From: Planctomycetota bacterium
GTDB taxonomy: Bacteria; Planctomycetota; Phycisphaerae; UBA1845; Fen-1342
Length of the DNA: 36,787 nucleotides
Direction of reading: 5' to 3'
Assembly (NCBI GenBank): GCA_022574815.1
Contig: JACZRH010000007.1
Coordinates: 1 to 36,787, forward strand
Shown here in pieces: positions 14,610 through 22,761 of the stretch (the stretch's first letter is position 1; each line of letters starts with the position of its first letter). Made by a program: the position numbers and the translations under genes. The notes beneath the pieces are model-generated. The model was not told where the DNA came from, did not search any database, and saw only the letters and a list, made by a program, of their open reading frames with translations.

Positions 14610-16277
14610 TCACGTTTCGGCTGCTGCCGGCTCGCCGCCGACCGGCGTCGTGGACACCTGAATGCCGTTGTCGCTGCGCCGCAGATCCACGTGGCAGCGC
14701 CAATTCGGGTCGCTGTTGGGATAATCGGAGCGAAAGTGTACGCCGCGCGATTCGCAGCGCGTGGCCGCGGCGGTGGCGATGCACAGCGCGACGGTCAGGG
14801 CGTTCTGGGTTTGCCAGGCACTTGGATCGTCGAACACCTTGTCCATCACGTAGCGCGTCCAGAACTCGATGATCTCGATGGTCTCGCGCAGGCGGTCGCC
14901 CGAGCGTTCGATCGCCAGATTGCGCGACACGAGGCTGCGCAGACTGTTGAGCACGTCGCTGAGATCGAGCGCCGTGCGCGGGGAGGCGGGCAACAGGTGG
15001 CTGAGCGCCGGGGGGCGGTCGATGCGGTGGTTGGACGCGGCCCGCTCGGCGGCGCGGGCCCCCGCGCGGCGTCCGAACACGAGCCCTTCCAGGAGCGAGT
15101 TGCTCGCCAGCCGGTTGGCGCCGTGAAGGCCGGTCGACGCGACCTCTCCCGCCACGAGCAGACCTTCCAGATTGGTGCCGCCGTCCAGATCACTGGTCAC
15201 GCCGCCGACCATGTAGTGCGCACTGGGGCGGACCGGGATCAAGTCGCGCTCCGGGTCGATATCAAAATCACGGCACAGCCGATCGAGGGTCGGGAAACGC
15301 CGCGCAAATTGCCCCGGCTCGAAATGGCGTACGTCGAGATAGACGTTGGGAATTCGATGTCGTTTCAGCTCGGAAGCGATCGCGCGGCTGACGATGTCGC
15401 GCGGGGCGAGCTCGGCCCGCTCGTCGTACTCGGACATGAACCGCTGTCCGTCGCGGTGGCACAGTTGCCCGCCTTCTCCGCGGACCGCCTCGCTGATCAA
15501 GGCCCGCGCGGCGCCCGCGACGTAGAGCGTGGTAGGGTGAAACTGCACCATCTCCATGTCGCGCAGCACGGCGCCGGCACGAAACGCGATCGCCAGCCCG
15601 TCGCCGGTCGCGACGGCGGGGTTGGTCGATTCGCGGTAGACCCGCCCGGCGCCTCCGGTGGCGAGCAGGGTGGTCGTGGCCCAAAACATCTGGTGCCCGT
15701 ACTTGGGGTGAAACGTGACGGCACCGACGACGATCCCGTCGAGCGTGAGCAGGTCGATCACGAAGCAGTTCTCGAAGATGCGCACGCGCGGGTTGGCCGC
15801 CACGCGCTCGAGCAGGACGCGCGTGATCTCGCGGCCGGTCGCATCGCCGTGGGCGTGGATGATCCGGTTGGCGCCGTGCCCGCCCTCGCGGCCCAATGCC
15901 GGCTTGTCGCCTTCGAGATCAAACCGCGCGCCCCAGTCGCTTAACTCGCGGACGCACTCGGCCGCTGCGGCGACGACGCCGCGGACCACGTCCTCGCGCG
16001 CGAGTCCGCCGGCGGTCGCGATCGTGTCGTGGGCATGGTCGTCCGGGCTGTCGCCGCCGCCGCTCGCCGCCGCGATCCCGCCTTGGGCATAGGCGGTCGC
16101 CGACTGCCGCACGTCGTCCTTCGTGACGATCAGCACGTCGCAGTGTTCGGCCGCCTCGATCGCGGCCCGCAAACCCGCCACGCCCGAGCCGAGCACGAGC
16201 ACGTCGCTGAACAGGTGCGGCAAACGATGATGTTCGAAGTTGCTCAGATAGCGGCGTCTGCCGAGGGCGGTGCTCAT
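14610..16277 (-). CDS. nadB: L-aspartate oxidase NadB
   Basis: NadB oxidises L-aspartate to iminoaspartate, the first step of bacterial NAD synthesis, with FAD. The 555-residue protein has the FAD-binding LGSGVAGLRAAIEAA (from residue 29), TAYAQGGIAAA (62-72), the substrate-region motif GGHGANRIIHAHGDATG, VQFHPTTLY, and the second flavin motif RLASNSLLEGLVFGRRAG. A helical C-terminal domain completes the fold. ATG (16277) and GTG (16283) are both possible starts; neither has a strong ribosome-binding site, and ATG is chosen. It lies 10 bases after the cyclo-ligase gene and is probably co-transcribed with it. nadA and nadC are not in the window. Confidence 0.95.
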   Translation of the reverse strand: MSTALGRRRYLSNFEHHRLPHLFSDVLVLGSGVAGLRAAIEAAEHCDVLIVTKDDVRQSATAYAQGGIAAASGGGDSPDDHAHDTIATAGGLAREDVVRGVVAAAAECVRELSDWGARFDLEGDKPALGREGGHGANRIIHAHGDATGREITRVLLERVAANPRVRIFENCFVIDLLTLDGIVVGAVTFHPKYGHQMFWATTTLLATGGAGRVYRESTNPAVATGDGLAIAFRAGAVLRDMEMVQFHPTTLYVAGAARALISEAVRGEGGQLCHRDGQRFMSEYDERAELAPRDIVSRAIASELKRHRIPNVYLDVRHFEPGQFARRFPTLDRLCRDFDIDPERDLIPVRPSAHYMVGGVTSDLDGGTNLEGLLVAGEVASTGLHGANRLASNSLLEGLVFGRRAGARAAERAASNHRIDRPPALSHLLPASPRTALDLSDVLNSLRSLVSRNLAIERSGDRLRETIEIIEFWTRYVMDKVFDDPSAWQTQNALTVALCIATAAATRCESRGVHFRSDYPNSDPNWRCHVDLRRSDNGIQVSTTPVGGEPAAAET

Positions 16278-16287
16278 GATCACGACT

Positions 16288-16857
16288 TCAATGTTTGAAC
16301 CGCCGTACTTCGCGATCGGTTACGAGCATGTTCATGCGGACGTCGTTCTCTTCGGCCGGAATGGACTCGACGACCTGGTCTTCCAACGCCAGTGCGCACG
16401 ACACGGCGCGGAAGTCGCGGTGCGCCAGGAACCGGTCGTAAACGCCTCGTCCGCGCCCCAAGCGGTTTCCCCTCGTGTCGAAGCCGAGACCTGGAACGAC
16501 GACCAGGTCGATATCCGAGACTGGGATCGGGATGCCTTCCAGCGGCTCGGGGATCCCCATCGAGCCGGGCTGCACGTCGCTGGTCAGGGAGTTGATCTCG
16601 ATGGGCAACATGCGGCGCTGCTCCCAGGCCACGCGCGGGGCCAGGACGCGCTTGAGGTCGGCCCACGCCGCCAGCGCGATCTGGCTGGTGTCCACCTCAT
16701 GGGCCGTGGACAGGTAGATCATGATGATCTCGGCCCGCTTGTATTCGGGCTGGGCGCACAGCAGCCGCGCCGCGGCCACGCTGCGACGGTGCAGCTCGTC
16801 GGGCGGGACCGCCGCCACTCGCTCGCGCAACTGCTGCCGAAGCTCCTGCTTGGTCAC
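16288..16857 (-). CDS. 5-formyltetrahydrofolate cyclo-ligase
   Basis: The enzyme converts 5-formyl-THF to 5,10-methenyl-THF with ATP. The 189-residue protein has the family signature PGLGFDTRGNRLGRGRGVYD (122-141, the usual PGxAFDxxGxRLGxGxGYYD), an N-terminal KQELRQQLRERV helix, and LPIEIN for the substrate region. The second Tyr of the GYYD motif is kept as Tyr140, while the first is Val139. The GTG at 16857 gives the expected length; the open frame upstream runs into the fliM gene region and is not conserved. Its stop lies 10 bases before nadB. Confidence 0.9.
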   Translation of the reverse strand: MTKQELRQQLRERVAAVPPDELHRRSVAAARLLCAQPEYKRAEIIMIYLSTAHEVDTSQIALAAWADLKRVLAPRVAWEQRRMLPIEINSLTSDVQPGSMGIPEPLEGIPIPVSDIDLVVVPGLGFDTRGNRLGRGRGVYDRFLAHRDFRAVSCALALEDQVVESIPAEENDVRMNMLVTDREVRRFKH

Positions 16858-16926
16858 GTCACACTCGTCGGGTCGCCGGCCGGCCGCGCAGCGCGCTTCT
16901 GCGTCGCACACGACTCCATTGAGACA

Positions 16927-16932
16927 ATTATA
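16927..16932 (-). promoter_or_regulatory. Perfect TATAAT -10 box ahead of the cyclo-ligase-nadB pair
   Basis: The minus strand reads GTATATAAT here, an AT island in the 122-base gap between fliM and the cyclo-ligase gene. The -35 region is weak (ACGGCG at 17 bases). It implies a leader of about 60 nt. Confidence 0.4.
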
Positions 16933-16979
16933 TACTGCAACCCCTGGGTCGCCGTCCAGACGCCGGCGAGAACGATCGG

Positions 16980-17999
16980 CTAGAGCGGTTCGTCCATCTT
17001 CGCCGGTCGGGTGAGGCGCAGGGCGCGGTGTCCGCGAAACTGCCCGACCGAGGCGGCGAATTTGTTGTGCCCCTCGACCCGCAGGATGACGCCGCGCGAG
17101 ATCGGTTTCTTGAGCGGCAGCAGGTTTCCAGGCTTGAGGGAGCGCAGCTCGCTGAGTTTGATGCGGGTCTCGCCCAGGTAGGCGCGCAGCTCGACCTTTG
17201 ATTTGTGCAAGCAGCGCATCAGGCGTTTCCGCTGCAAGTCGGAGGTGGCCTTGCGCTTGTATCCGAACCACGATTGGGTGGTCAGCTTGCCCAGCACCGA
17301 CTCGATCGTATTGAACGGGATGCACATGCTCATGGTGCCGGCGCATTTCCCCATCTTGATCTCGAAGGTGATGAAGACGACGACCTCGGTGGGGGCGACA
17401 ATATGGACCAACTGCGGATTGCTCTCGGTGGCGACCATTTCGAACTTGGCGTCGACCAGGTTTCGCCAGACGTCGGAAAGGTGATCGAGCGCGCGGGAGA
17501 TCAGCCGCTGGACCAGCCGCCACTCGATCGAAGTAAGCGGCCGCTGCGGGATGAACATCTCGGCGTTATTTCCGCCCAGCAGGCGTTCGATGATCGGATA
17601 CGCGATCAGCGGGCTGAGCTCGAGGCACATTTGGCCTTCCAGGGGCGGGGCCCGGAGGATCACGAAGCAAGTCGGGTTGGGCAGCGAGTGAATGAATTCG
17701 CTGTAGGTGAGCTGCTCGACGCCGACCACGCGCATCTCGATGATCGTCCGCAGAAAGCCGGAGAGCGTGACGCCGAAATTGCGCGCGAACCCGTCGTGAA
17801 TGGACGCCAGCGAGCGGATGTGGTCCTTGCTGACGCGCTCGGGCCGCTTGAAATCGTAGGTGCTAACCGGCAGGTTGGATTGGGCCGACGGTTTTGGGGT
17901 CGCGGCCGGAGTCGCCTCGGCGGGGTTCACCGCCTCGTCGCCGTCATCGACCGCCGCCAAGAGGGCGTCGATTTCACTCTGATCTAGAACGTCGGACAT
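16980..17999 (-). CDS. fliM: Flagellar motor switch protein FliM
   Basis: FliM forms the C-ring of the flagellar motor with FliG and FliN and binds phosphorylated CheY. The 339-residue protein opens with LDQSEIDALL (5-14), the CheY-binding peptide, followed by a Pro/Ala-rich linker. YDFKRPERVSKDHIRSL begins the CheC-like middle domain, with EMRVVGVEQLTYSEFIHSLP and CLELSPLIAYPIIERLLGG further on. The C-terminal SpoA domain ends with ISRGVILRVEGHNKFAASVG. Length is normal. The ATG at 17999 is fixed by the conserved N terminus; the open frame upstream to 18341 is meaningless. No other flagellar gene is present, so fliM stands alone. A 19-base palindrome lies 24 bases upstream. Confidence 0.95.
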   Translation of the reverse strand: MSDVLDQSEIDALLAAVDDGDEAVNPAEATPAATPKPSAQSNLPVSTYDFKRPERVSKDHIRSLASIHDGFARNFGVTLSGFLRTIIEMRVVGVEQLTYSEFIHSLPNPTCFVILRAPPLEGQMCLELSPLIAYPIIERLLGGNNAEMFIPQRPLTSIEWRLVQRLISRALDHLSDVWRNLVDAKFEMVATESNPQLVHIVAPTEVVVFITFEIKMGKCAGTMSMCIPFNTIESVLGKLTTQSWFGYKRKATSDLQRKRLMRCLHKSKVELRAYLGETRIKLSELRSLKPGNLLPLKKPISRGVILRVEGHNKFAASVGQFRGHRALRLTRPAKMDEPL

Positions 18000-18022
18000 T
18001 GGCGGAGGCCATTTTTCGACTG

Positions 18023-18041
18023 GAGTCGTGCGGCACGACTC
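18023..18041. promoter_or_regulatory. 9-1-9 perfect palindrome upstream of fliM
   Basis: GAGTCGTGC (18023-18031) and GCACGACTC (18033-18041) are perfect inverted repeats around one base. It could be an operator for a dimeric regulator, or an 8-bp hairpin in the fliM leader RNA. No T run follows on either strand. Confidence 0.5.
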
Positions 18042-18445
18042 GCACTTCGAGATCCGTGCCTGGGACCTTTCAAGGGCAGTATCGGAGCGCGGCCGGTGCC
18101 GGCTTGAGGTTCCCACGCCCGAGCGATCACTCTTAATCCGGCACCGAGGCGAAATGGTTGCGGTTAGCCGACGGATGTCGCTCCGCACCCGAGTAAGCAC
18201 ATGATCTGCTCTTGAACCGCTTTCGAAGCACAATATCTTAGGGGTTCGTTCCAGGAGCCGCCCATTCCGGACGATTCGCGTGGAATCCCCACCTTGCTGC
18301 ACCCGAGACGTGCCGAATGGTGTCTCTCCGATGTCGCGCAATTTGTCTGTAGGCGCGAGCGTGGGCCTCGCCGTTCGATTTGGCGCGGCGGCGTCGAATC
18401 GGCGGGGCCTTTTGCGGAACCGACGATCTTCCGCGCCCCATTGGC
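18042..18445. other. Intergenic stretch without recognised gene
   Basis: Between the fliM palindrome and the rpsB promoter no frame shows protein similarity or coding-like composition, and no RNA gene was recognised. A short GC-rich inverted repeat (GCCGG-TG-CCGGC near 18091-18102) is the only structure seen. Confidence 0.5.
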
Positions 18446-18475
18446 TTGACGGCGCGCGGCGAGCGACTGTACGAT
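18446..18475 (+). promoter_or_regulatory. Candidate promoter of rpsB-tsf
   Basis: TTGACG (18446-18451), an 18-base spacer and TACGAT (18470-18475) predict a start near 18482 and a leader of about 120 nt before rpsB. Confidence 0.5.
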
Positions 18476-18480
18476 GTTAC

Positions 18481-18512
18481 GCTTGCGGTCTTTCAACGCC
18501 GCACGCTTTTTT
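18481..18512 (+). terminator. Terminator-like hairpin in the rpsB leader
   Basis: GCGG (18485-18488) pairs with CCGC (18499-18502), and an outer GC/GC pair closes a 2x2 internal loop; six T follow at 18507-18512. It would fold at the very 5' end of the rpsB transcript. The stem is short, so attenuation is only a possibility. Confidence 0.3.
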
Positions 18513-18600
18513 GAATCGACAGGTTTGCAAGTGTTTCGAAGTTCGGAAGCGTCCGCCTGGTGCGGGGGTTTCGGTGGTCTGAATCGTGAGGAGGTGACGT

Positions 18601-19530
18601 TTGCCATCGCCGCTAGTCCGCGAATTGCTGGATGCGGGCATTCATTTCGGGCACCACTGCAGCCGGTGGAACCCCAAAATGTCGCCGTACATCTACGGCC
18701 GGCGAAACTCGATCCATATTGTGGATATCCGCGAGACGCTGCGGGGTCTGCTACGGGCACGGAAGTTCCTGTCTCGCCTGGTGGCCGGGGGAGGGGAAGT
18801 GCTGTTCGTCGGGACGAAGCGTCAGGCGCGCGAGACGATTCAGAGGCAGGCGGAACGCTGCGGCATGCACTACGTCATCGAACGTTGGCTGGGGGGGACA
18901 CTGACCAACTTTCGCACGATTCGATCGCGTTTGCAGAGGCTCGAGGAGCTCGAGGCACTGGTCGGCACCCCGCAATGGGAGACCGGCTACTCGAAGAAAA
19001 TGAAGTCCACGCTGACGCGCGAGCGGCGCAAGATCAAGCGCAACCTGGAAGGCATCCGCAAGATGGAGCGCCTGCCCGGCGCGCTGGTCGTGATCGACGT
19101 CCGTAAGGAAGTCAACGCCTTGCGCGAGGCGCGCAACGTCGGCATTCCCACCGTCTGCCTGGTCGATACCGATAGCGATCCCGATTACACCAGCATCGCC
19201 ATTCCAGGCAACGACGACGGGATGCGCGGCATCGAGTTGGTTTTGGGGCTGCTGGCAGACGCGGTCGAGGAAGGCCGGCGGGCCCGGCCCGCGGCCGAGC
19301 CCCAAACCGAGCCGCTCGACTCCGTGGCCCCCGGCGCTGCCCGCCGGCGCAAGCGTCGCACAACCACCGGAAGCCTGGCCGAGCCGCTAGCCGTCGAAGA
19401 AGCGGAGGTGATCGCGAGCGAGCCCGCGCGCGAGGCGCCCGTTCCCACTCCGCAATCGGTCCCCTCGGCAGACAGCGACCTCCCGGACGCGGCGGCAGTC
19501 GCCGGCGAGCCGGAGTCGAAGCAGGCCTGA
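18601..19530 (+). CDS. rpsB: 30S ribosomal protein S2 with C-terminal extension
   Basis: S2 binds the back of the 30S head-body junction. Residues 1-225 match S2 throughout: [19 protein letters not shown] (9-27), [12 protein letters not shown] (69-80), [14 protein letters not shown] (94-107), [13 protein letters not shown] and [14 protein letters not shown]. The remaining 84 residues form a low-complexity tail rich in Ala, Pro and Glu with a basic RRRKRR patch; most S2 proteins end near residue 240. The start is TTG, supported by AGGAGG at 18589-18594 six bases before it and by the absence of another good start. It is followed after 93 bases by tsf, the usual pairing. Confidence 0.96.
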   Translation: MPSPLVRELLDAGIHFGHHCSRWNPKMSPYIYGRRNSIHIVDIRETLRGLLRARKFLSRLVAGGGEVLFVGTKRQARETIQRQAERCGMHYVIERWLGGTLTNFRTIRSRLQRLEELEALVGTPQWETGYSKKMKSTLTRERRKIKRNLEGIRKMERLPGALVVIDVRKEVNALREARNVGIPTVCLVDTDSDPDYTSIAIPGNDDGMRGIELVLGLLADAVEEGRRARPAAEPQTEPLDSVAPGAARRRKRRTTTGSLAEPLAVEEAEVIASEPAREAPVPTPQSVPSADSDLPDAAAVAGEPESKQA

Positions 19531-19623
19531 GTTCGGTCCCGACGTATCTCTCAGATTCAGATTCGCCCGCTCGGCGTCGCAGCGCCCAAGTTCGACTATG
19601 CGGGCGGTTGGAGGATTGCAACG

Positions 19624-20451
19624 ATGACGATTACCGCGGCGATGGTGAAGGAATTGCGGGAGAAAACCGGTCTGCCCATGATGGATTGCAAAAAGGCCCT
19701 CCAGGAAGCCGAAGGCGACACGGAAGCGGCGATCGAAATCCTGCGCAAGAAGGGCATCGGCAAGATCGAGAAAATGAGCGGGCGCGAGACCTCGCAGGGC
19801 CGCGTGGCCTGTCATACCAACGCCGACAACGGCCGCATCGGCATCGTCGAGCTGCGCTGCGAGACGGCGCCGGTCGCGGCGACCGACGATTTCATCGCGC
19901 TCGCGCAGAAGATCGCGGCGCAGGCCGCGTCGCTGGAAACACCCACCACCGAGTCGGTCCTGGAACTGGCGCTGCCGGACGACGCGACGAAAAAGACGTC
20001 CGACGCGATTCACGACGTTTTCAATCGCCTGCGCGAGAACATCCAGGTCGCCCGGGTCGCATCGTTCGCCGGACATGTGGGGCACTACATTCATCACAAC
20101 GGTCAGGTCGGTGTGCTGGTCGAATTCAGCGGCGAGTGCCCGGAGGAAACCAAGATCGACATTTGCATGCACGTAACGGCGATGAACCCGCCCTACACGC
20201 AACGGGCCGACGTGCCCGCGGACCAGGTCGAGCGGCAACGCGCCGAGTCCACCGAAGGCGCCCAGGGCAAACCCGCCGAGATCGTCGAGAAGATCGTGAC
20301 CGGCAAGCTCAATCGCTGGTACGGCAACATCGTGCTGGTCGATCAGCCGTTCGTCAAAGAGGAAAAAAAGTCCGTCGGACAAGTCCTGAACGCAGTCACT
20401 CCAGGTCTGACCGTTTCACGCTTCGCGCGTTTCGCCGTTGGTGACCGATAG
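19624..20451 (+). CDS. tsf: Elongation factor Ts
   Basis: EF-Ts is the nucleotide exchange factor of EF-Tu. The 275-residue protein has the N-terminal UBA-like region AAMVKELREKTGLPMMDCKK (5-24) with KKALQEAEGD just after, and the core-domain signature ELRCETAPVAATDDF. Most bacteria read ETDFVA at this point; CExAPVA forms are what I recall from planctomycetes, which supports the origin of the window. The long VGHYIHHNGQVGVLVEFSGE strand region and the C-terminal GKLNRWYGNIVLVDQPFVK match the dimerisation and Tu-binding parts. GGAGG (19610-19614) lies nine bases before the ATG. Confidence 0.96.
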   Translation: MTITAAMVKELREKTGLPMMDCKKALQEAEGDTEAAIEILRKKGIGKIEKMSGRETSQGRVACHTNADNGRIGIVELRCETAPVAATDDFIALAQKIAAQAASLETPTTESVLELALPDDATKKTSDAIHDVFNRLRENIQVARVASFAGHVGHYIHHNGQVGVLVEFSGECPEETKIDICMHVTAMNPPYTQRADVPADQVERQRAESTEGAQGKPAEIVEKIVTGKLNRWYGNIVLVDQPFVKEEKKSVGQVLNAVTPGLTVSRFARFAVGDR

Positions 20452-20834
20452 TCCGGGTTCTTATTCGACGCGGTGCCGACCGCCGCGCCGGGGGCTCGGA
20501 CGCGCGTTCGCCCGCGCAAGGCCTGCGCAGCAGGGGGCCTCTGCACCGTGTTCGCTCAGGCCGCCCCCATCGCAACGACGATAAGACCCCTGAAAAGCAA
20601 GGCTCGCACGACCCGATTGTCTGCCACGGATGGCAGCGTCCCTTGACGCGCGAGCGGGCGCCGATCGAGCTCGATGCTCCAAGGTCGGATCTCTCGGAAC
20701 GGACACGGACGGCCGATCCGAAGTGTCAGCCCCTCGCCGCCAAGGACTTTTCCTCTCCTCTCATCGCAGCGCTGCTGCGGCACTTCGTTCGCGGCGACCC
20801 GAACGGCCGGTCGGTGCAAGATGCAACCGCCAAC
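20452..20834. other. Intergenic stretch after tsf
   Basis: No frame on either strand looks like a real gene. A stem-loop at 20519-20540 (AGGC-CTGC, loop GCA, GCAG, three-G bulge, GCCT) could end the rpsB-tsf transcript but has no T run. Nothing else was recognised. Confidence 0.4.
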
Positions 20835-20863
20835 TTTCCGAACCCCACAGCCGATCCTATAAT
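20835..20863 (+). promoter_or_regulatory. Candidate promoter of rnd
   Basis: A perfect TATAAT (20858-20863) lies 17 bases after a weak -35 (TTTCCG, 20835-20840). The predicted leader to the ATG at 21008 is about 138 nt; no structure was recognised in it. Confidence 0.45.
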
Positions 20864-21007
20864 GGCCACCCGCAATCGACGTTGACTCGTGCAAGTCGCG
20901 CCCGCGGGATTCGGTGATCCACCGTGGCGGCGCCCGATCGACTCGGCGCGGAATCGATCGGCCCGGCCCGCGGCCAACGCTCGATTGAGCCGCGAATCGA
21001 GAGCAGA

Positions 21008-22219
21008 ATGAACGCGCACGATCTCGTGAAAGACCAGCGTACGCTCGACGCCCGTTGCCGCGCGTGGCGTGAGCTGGGGGTCTTCGCGTTCGATACCGAG
21101 TTTATTCGCGACAACACCTACGACGCCGCTTTGTGCCTGGTGCAGGTCGGCGCGGGCGGTGAGGTGGTGTTGATCGACCCCACCGACGACCTGGACCTGG
21201 GCGTGTTCTGGGAGCTGGTCTGCGACGAAAATATCACGACGATCATCCACGCGGGCAAAGAGGACTTCGAGCTGTGTCTGCGCGCTACGGGCCGGCCACC
21301 GCGGAACGTCTTCGACGTGCAGATCGCGGCCGGATTCGTGGGCTACAGCTATCCGTTGAGCTTGTCGCGCCTGGTGGACCAGGTGTTGCACCGGCGGGTC
21401 GCGAAAGGGCAGACGCTGACGGACTGGGCCCGCCGCCCGCTGACCGCCGAACAAATCCGCTACGCCATCGACGACGTGACCCACCTCTGCGCCGTGTACG
21501 AGAAGCTGAGCGCGCGGCTGAAACGCCGCCGGCGACTAAGCTGGGTGGCCGAGGAATTTCGGCGGTTTGAGGACGCGCATTTTTACGCGCCGCCCGCGCC
21601 GGAGCGTGTGGCCAAGCTGAAGGGGACCAAGCGGCTGGACGGATTGGGGCTGGTAGTGATCGGGGTGTTGATCGAGTGGCGCCATCGTTGGGCCCGGGAG
21701 CGCAACCGGCCGATTCGGGCGTTGATGCGCGATGACGTGCTAGTCGAGATCGCGCGCCGTCGGCCCAAACGCGCCGCCGATCTCGCCGTGCTGCGCGGGT
21801 TCCCGCAGTCGCGCAATTCCAAGGTCGTCAAGGAACTGCTGACGGTCATCGAGCAAGCATGCCAGACGCCGAAGAGCGAATGGCCCGAGCCGCACCGCCC
21901 GCGCGAAGAGTCGCCCATGACCAAGGCCACGCTCGACATCCTCTCCGCCGTGACGCGGGCGCTCTGCTACGAACACGGCGTCAGCCATGACTTGCTCGGG
22001 GGGGCCCGGCGGCTGCGCGAGCTGCTCGACTACCACCGCAACAACAACACCGAGCGCCCGGCGCTGCTGACCGGCTGGCGCGAGAAGTTCGCCGGCCGGC
22101 GGCTCATCGCGCTACTCGAGGGCCGCAGCGAGGTCCACTTGTCCGGCTGGCCGCGGGACACGCGCCTGGAAATCGTCACGCACGCCGAGGCGCCGCAAGA
22201 CGGCGAGGCCGAGAGCTGA
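21008..22219 (+). CDS. rnd: Ribonuclease D
   Basis: RNase D is a 3'-5' exonuclease that trims tRNA precursors and other small RNAs. The 403-residue protein shows the DEDDy active site: FDTEF with Asp29 and Glu31, HAGKEDFE with Asp86, and YAIDD with Tyr152 and Asp156. Two helical HRDC-like regions follow, the first around 215-290 (RNRPIRALMRDDVLVEIARR), the second near 310-380. E. coli RNase D has 375 residues. The ATG at 21008 is chosen since the 28 residues encoded upstream in frame are not conserved. The gene converges on moaC with a 35-base gap. Confidence 0.92.
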   Translation: MNAHDLVKDQRTLDARCRAWRELGVFAFDTEFIRDNTYDAALCLVQVGAGGEVVLIDPTDDLDLGVFWELVCDENITTIIHAGKEDFELCLRATGRPPRNVFDVQIAAGFVGYSYPLSLSRLVDQVLHRRVAKGQTLTDWARRPLTAEQIRYAIDDVTHLCAVYEKLSARLKRRRRLSWVAEEFRRFEDAHFYAPPAPERVAKLKGTKRLDGLGLVVIGVLIEWRHRWARERNRPIRALMRDDVLVEIARRRPKRAADLAVLRGFPQSRNSKVVKELLTVIEQACQTPKSEWPEPHRPREESPMTKATLDILSAVTRALCYEHGVSHDLLGGARRLRELLDYHRNNNTERPALLTGWREKFAGRRLIALLEGRSEVHLSGWPRDTRLEIVTHAEAPQDGEAES

Positions 22220-22230
22220 TTCCTGACCCG

Positions 22231-22255
22231 GCCGGCTCCGATCGCGGGCGCCGGC
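22231..22255. terminator. Stem-loop between convergent rnd and moaC
   Basis: GCCGGC occurs at 22231-22236 and 22250-22255 and can pair as a six-bp GC stem in either strand. It overlaps the last base of moaC. Without T runs it would be a weak bidirectional terminator. Confidence 0.3.
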
Positions 22256-22761
22256 TATTCCCCCGAATCCGCCCCGGCTCTTCGGTAGGCGCCGGACTTG
22301 CCCCCGCTCTTTTCTTCCAGGCGAATCGGGCCGATCGTGATGTCCTTGCTGAGCGACTTGCACATATCGTAGATCGTAAGTGCGGCCACGCCGGCGGCGA
22401 CGAGGGCCTCCATCTCGACCCCCGTTTTGGCCTCGACGCGGGCCTCGGCGCGGATATGCAGCGCGTCGGGCGGTCGGAGGTCAATCTGTACATCGATAAA
22501 GTCGGGCGACAAGCCGTGGCAGAGCGGGATCAAATCAGGCGTCTTCTTAGCCGCCTGGATGCCCGCGAGCTTGGCGGTCGCGAACACGTCGCCCTTGGCC
22601 ATCCCGGGCCCGGTGAGCTGATCGAAGACACGCGTGCCGACCCACACCTGCGCCGAGGCGATCGCTTTGCGCATCGTCGCGCTCTTGGCTGAGACGTCGA
22701 CCATGCGGACGCGCCCCTCCCGATCGACGTGACTCAGCCGCCGGTCGTCGGGTCGGCTCAT
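22255..22761 (-). CDS. moaC: Cyclic pyranopterin monophosphate synthase MoaC
   Basis: MoaC acts after the radical-SAM enzyme MoaA in molybdenum cofactor synthesis, forming cyclic pyranopterin monophosphate. The 168-residue protein has RMVDVSAKSATMRKA (19-33), LIPLCHGLSPDFIDV (77-91), AKTGVEMEALVAAGVAALTI (111-130) followed by YDMCK with the conserved Asp132, and the C-terminal EKSGGKSG with the active-site lysines. Its ATG overlaps the stop of the upstream desulfhydrase-like gene as ATGA (22758-22761). moaA is not in the window; mogA lies about 3 kb away on the other strand. Confidence 0.95.
   Translation of the reverse strand: MSRPDDRRLSHVDREGRVRMVDVSAKSATMRKAIASAQVWVGTRVFDQLTGPGMAKGDVFATAKLAGIQAAKKTPDLIPLCHGLSPDFIDVQIDLRPPDALHIRAEARVEAKTGVEMEALVAAGVAALTIYDMCKSLSKDITIGPIRLEEKSGGKSGAYRRAGADSGE

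Noticed and set aside
14691-15944. 417-residue open frame on the + strand
   Set aside because: Antisense to nadB, whose motifs are unambiguous.
18060-18115. Flagellar sigma-28-like promoter for fliM on the minus strand
   Set aside because: A CCGATA element is present near 18080, but the TCAA upstream is at the wrong distance (17 instead of 15 bases) and the match is poor.
20461-20917. Several small open frames on both strands after tsf
   Set aside because: No ribosome-binding site, no similarity, and overlapping frames all of the same quality, as expected by chance at this GC content.
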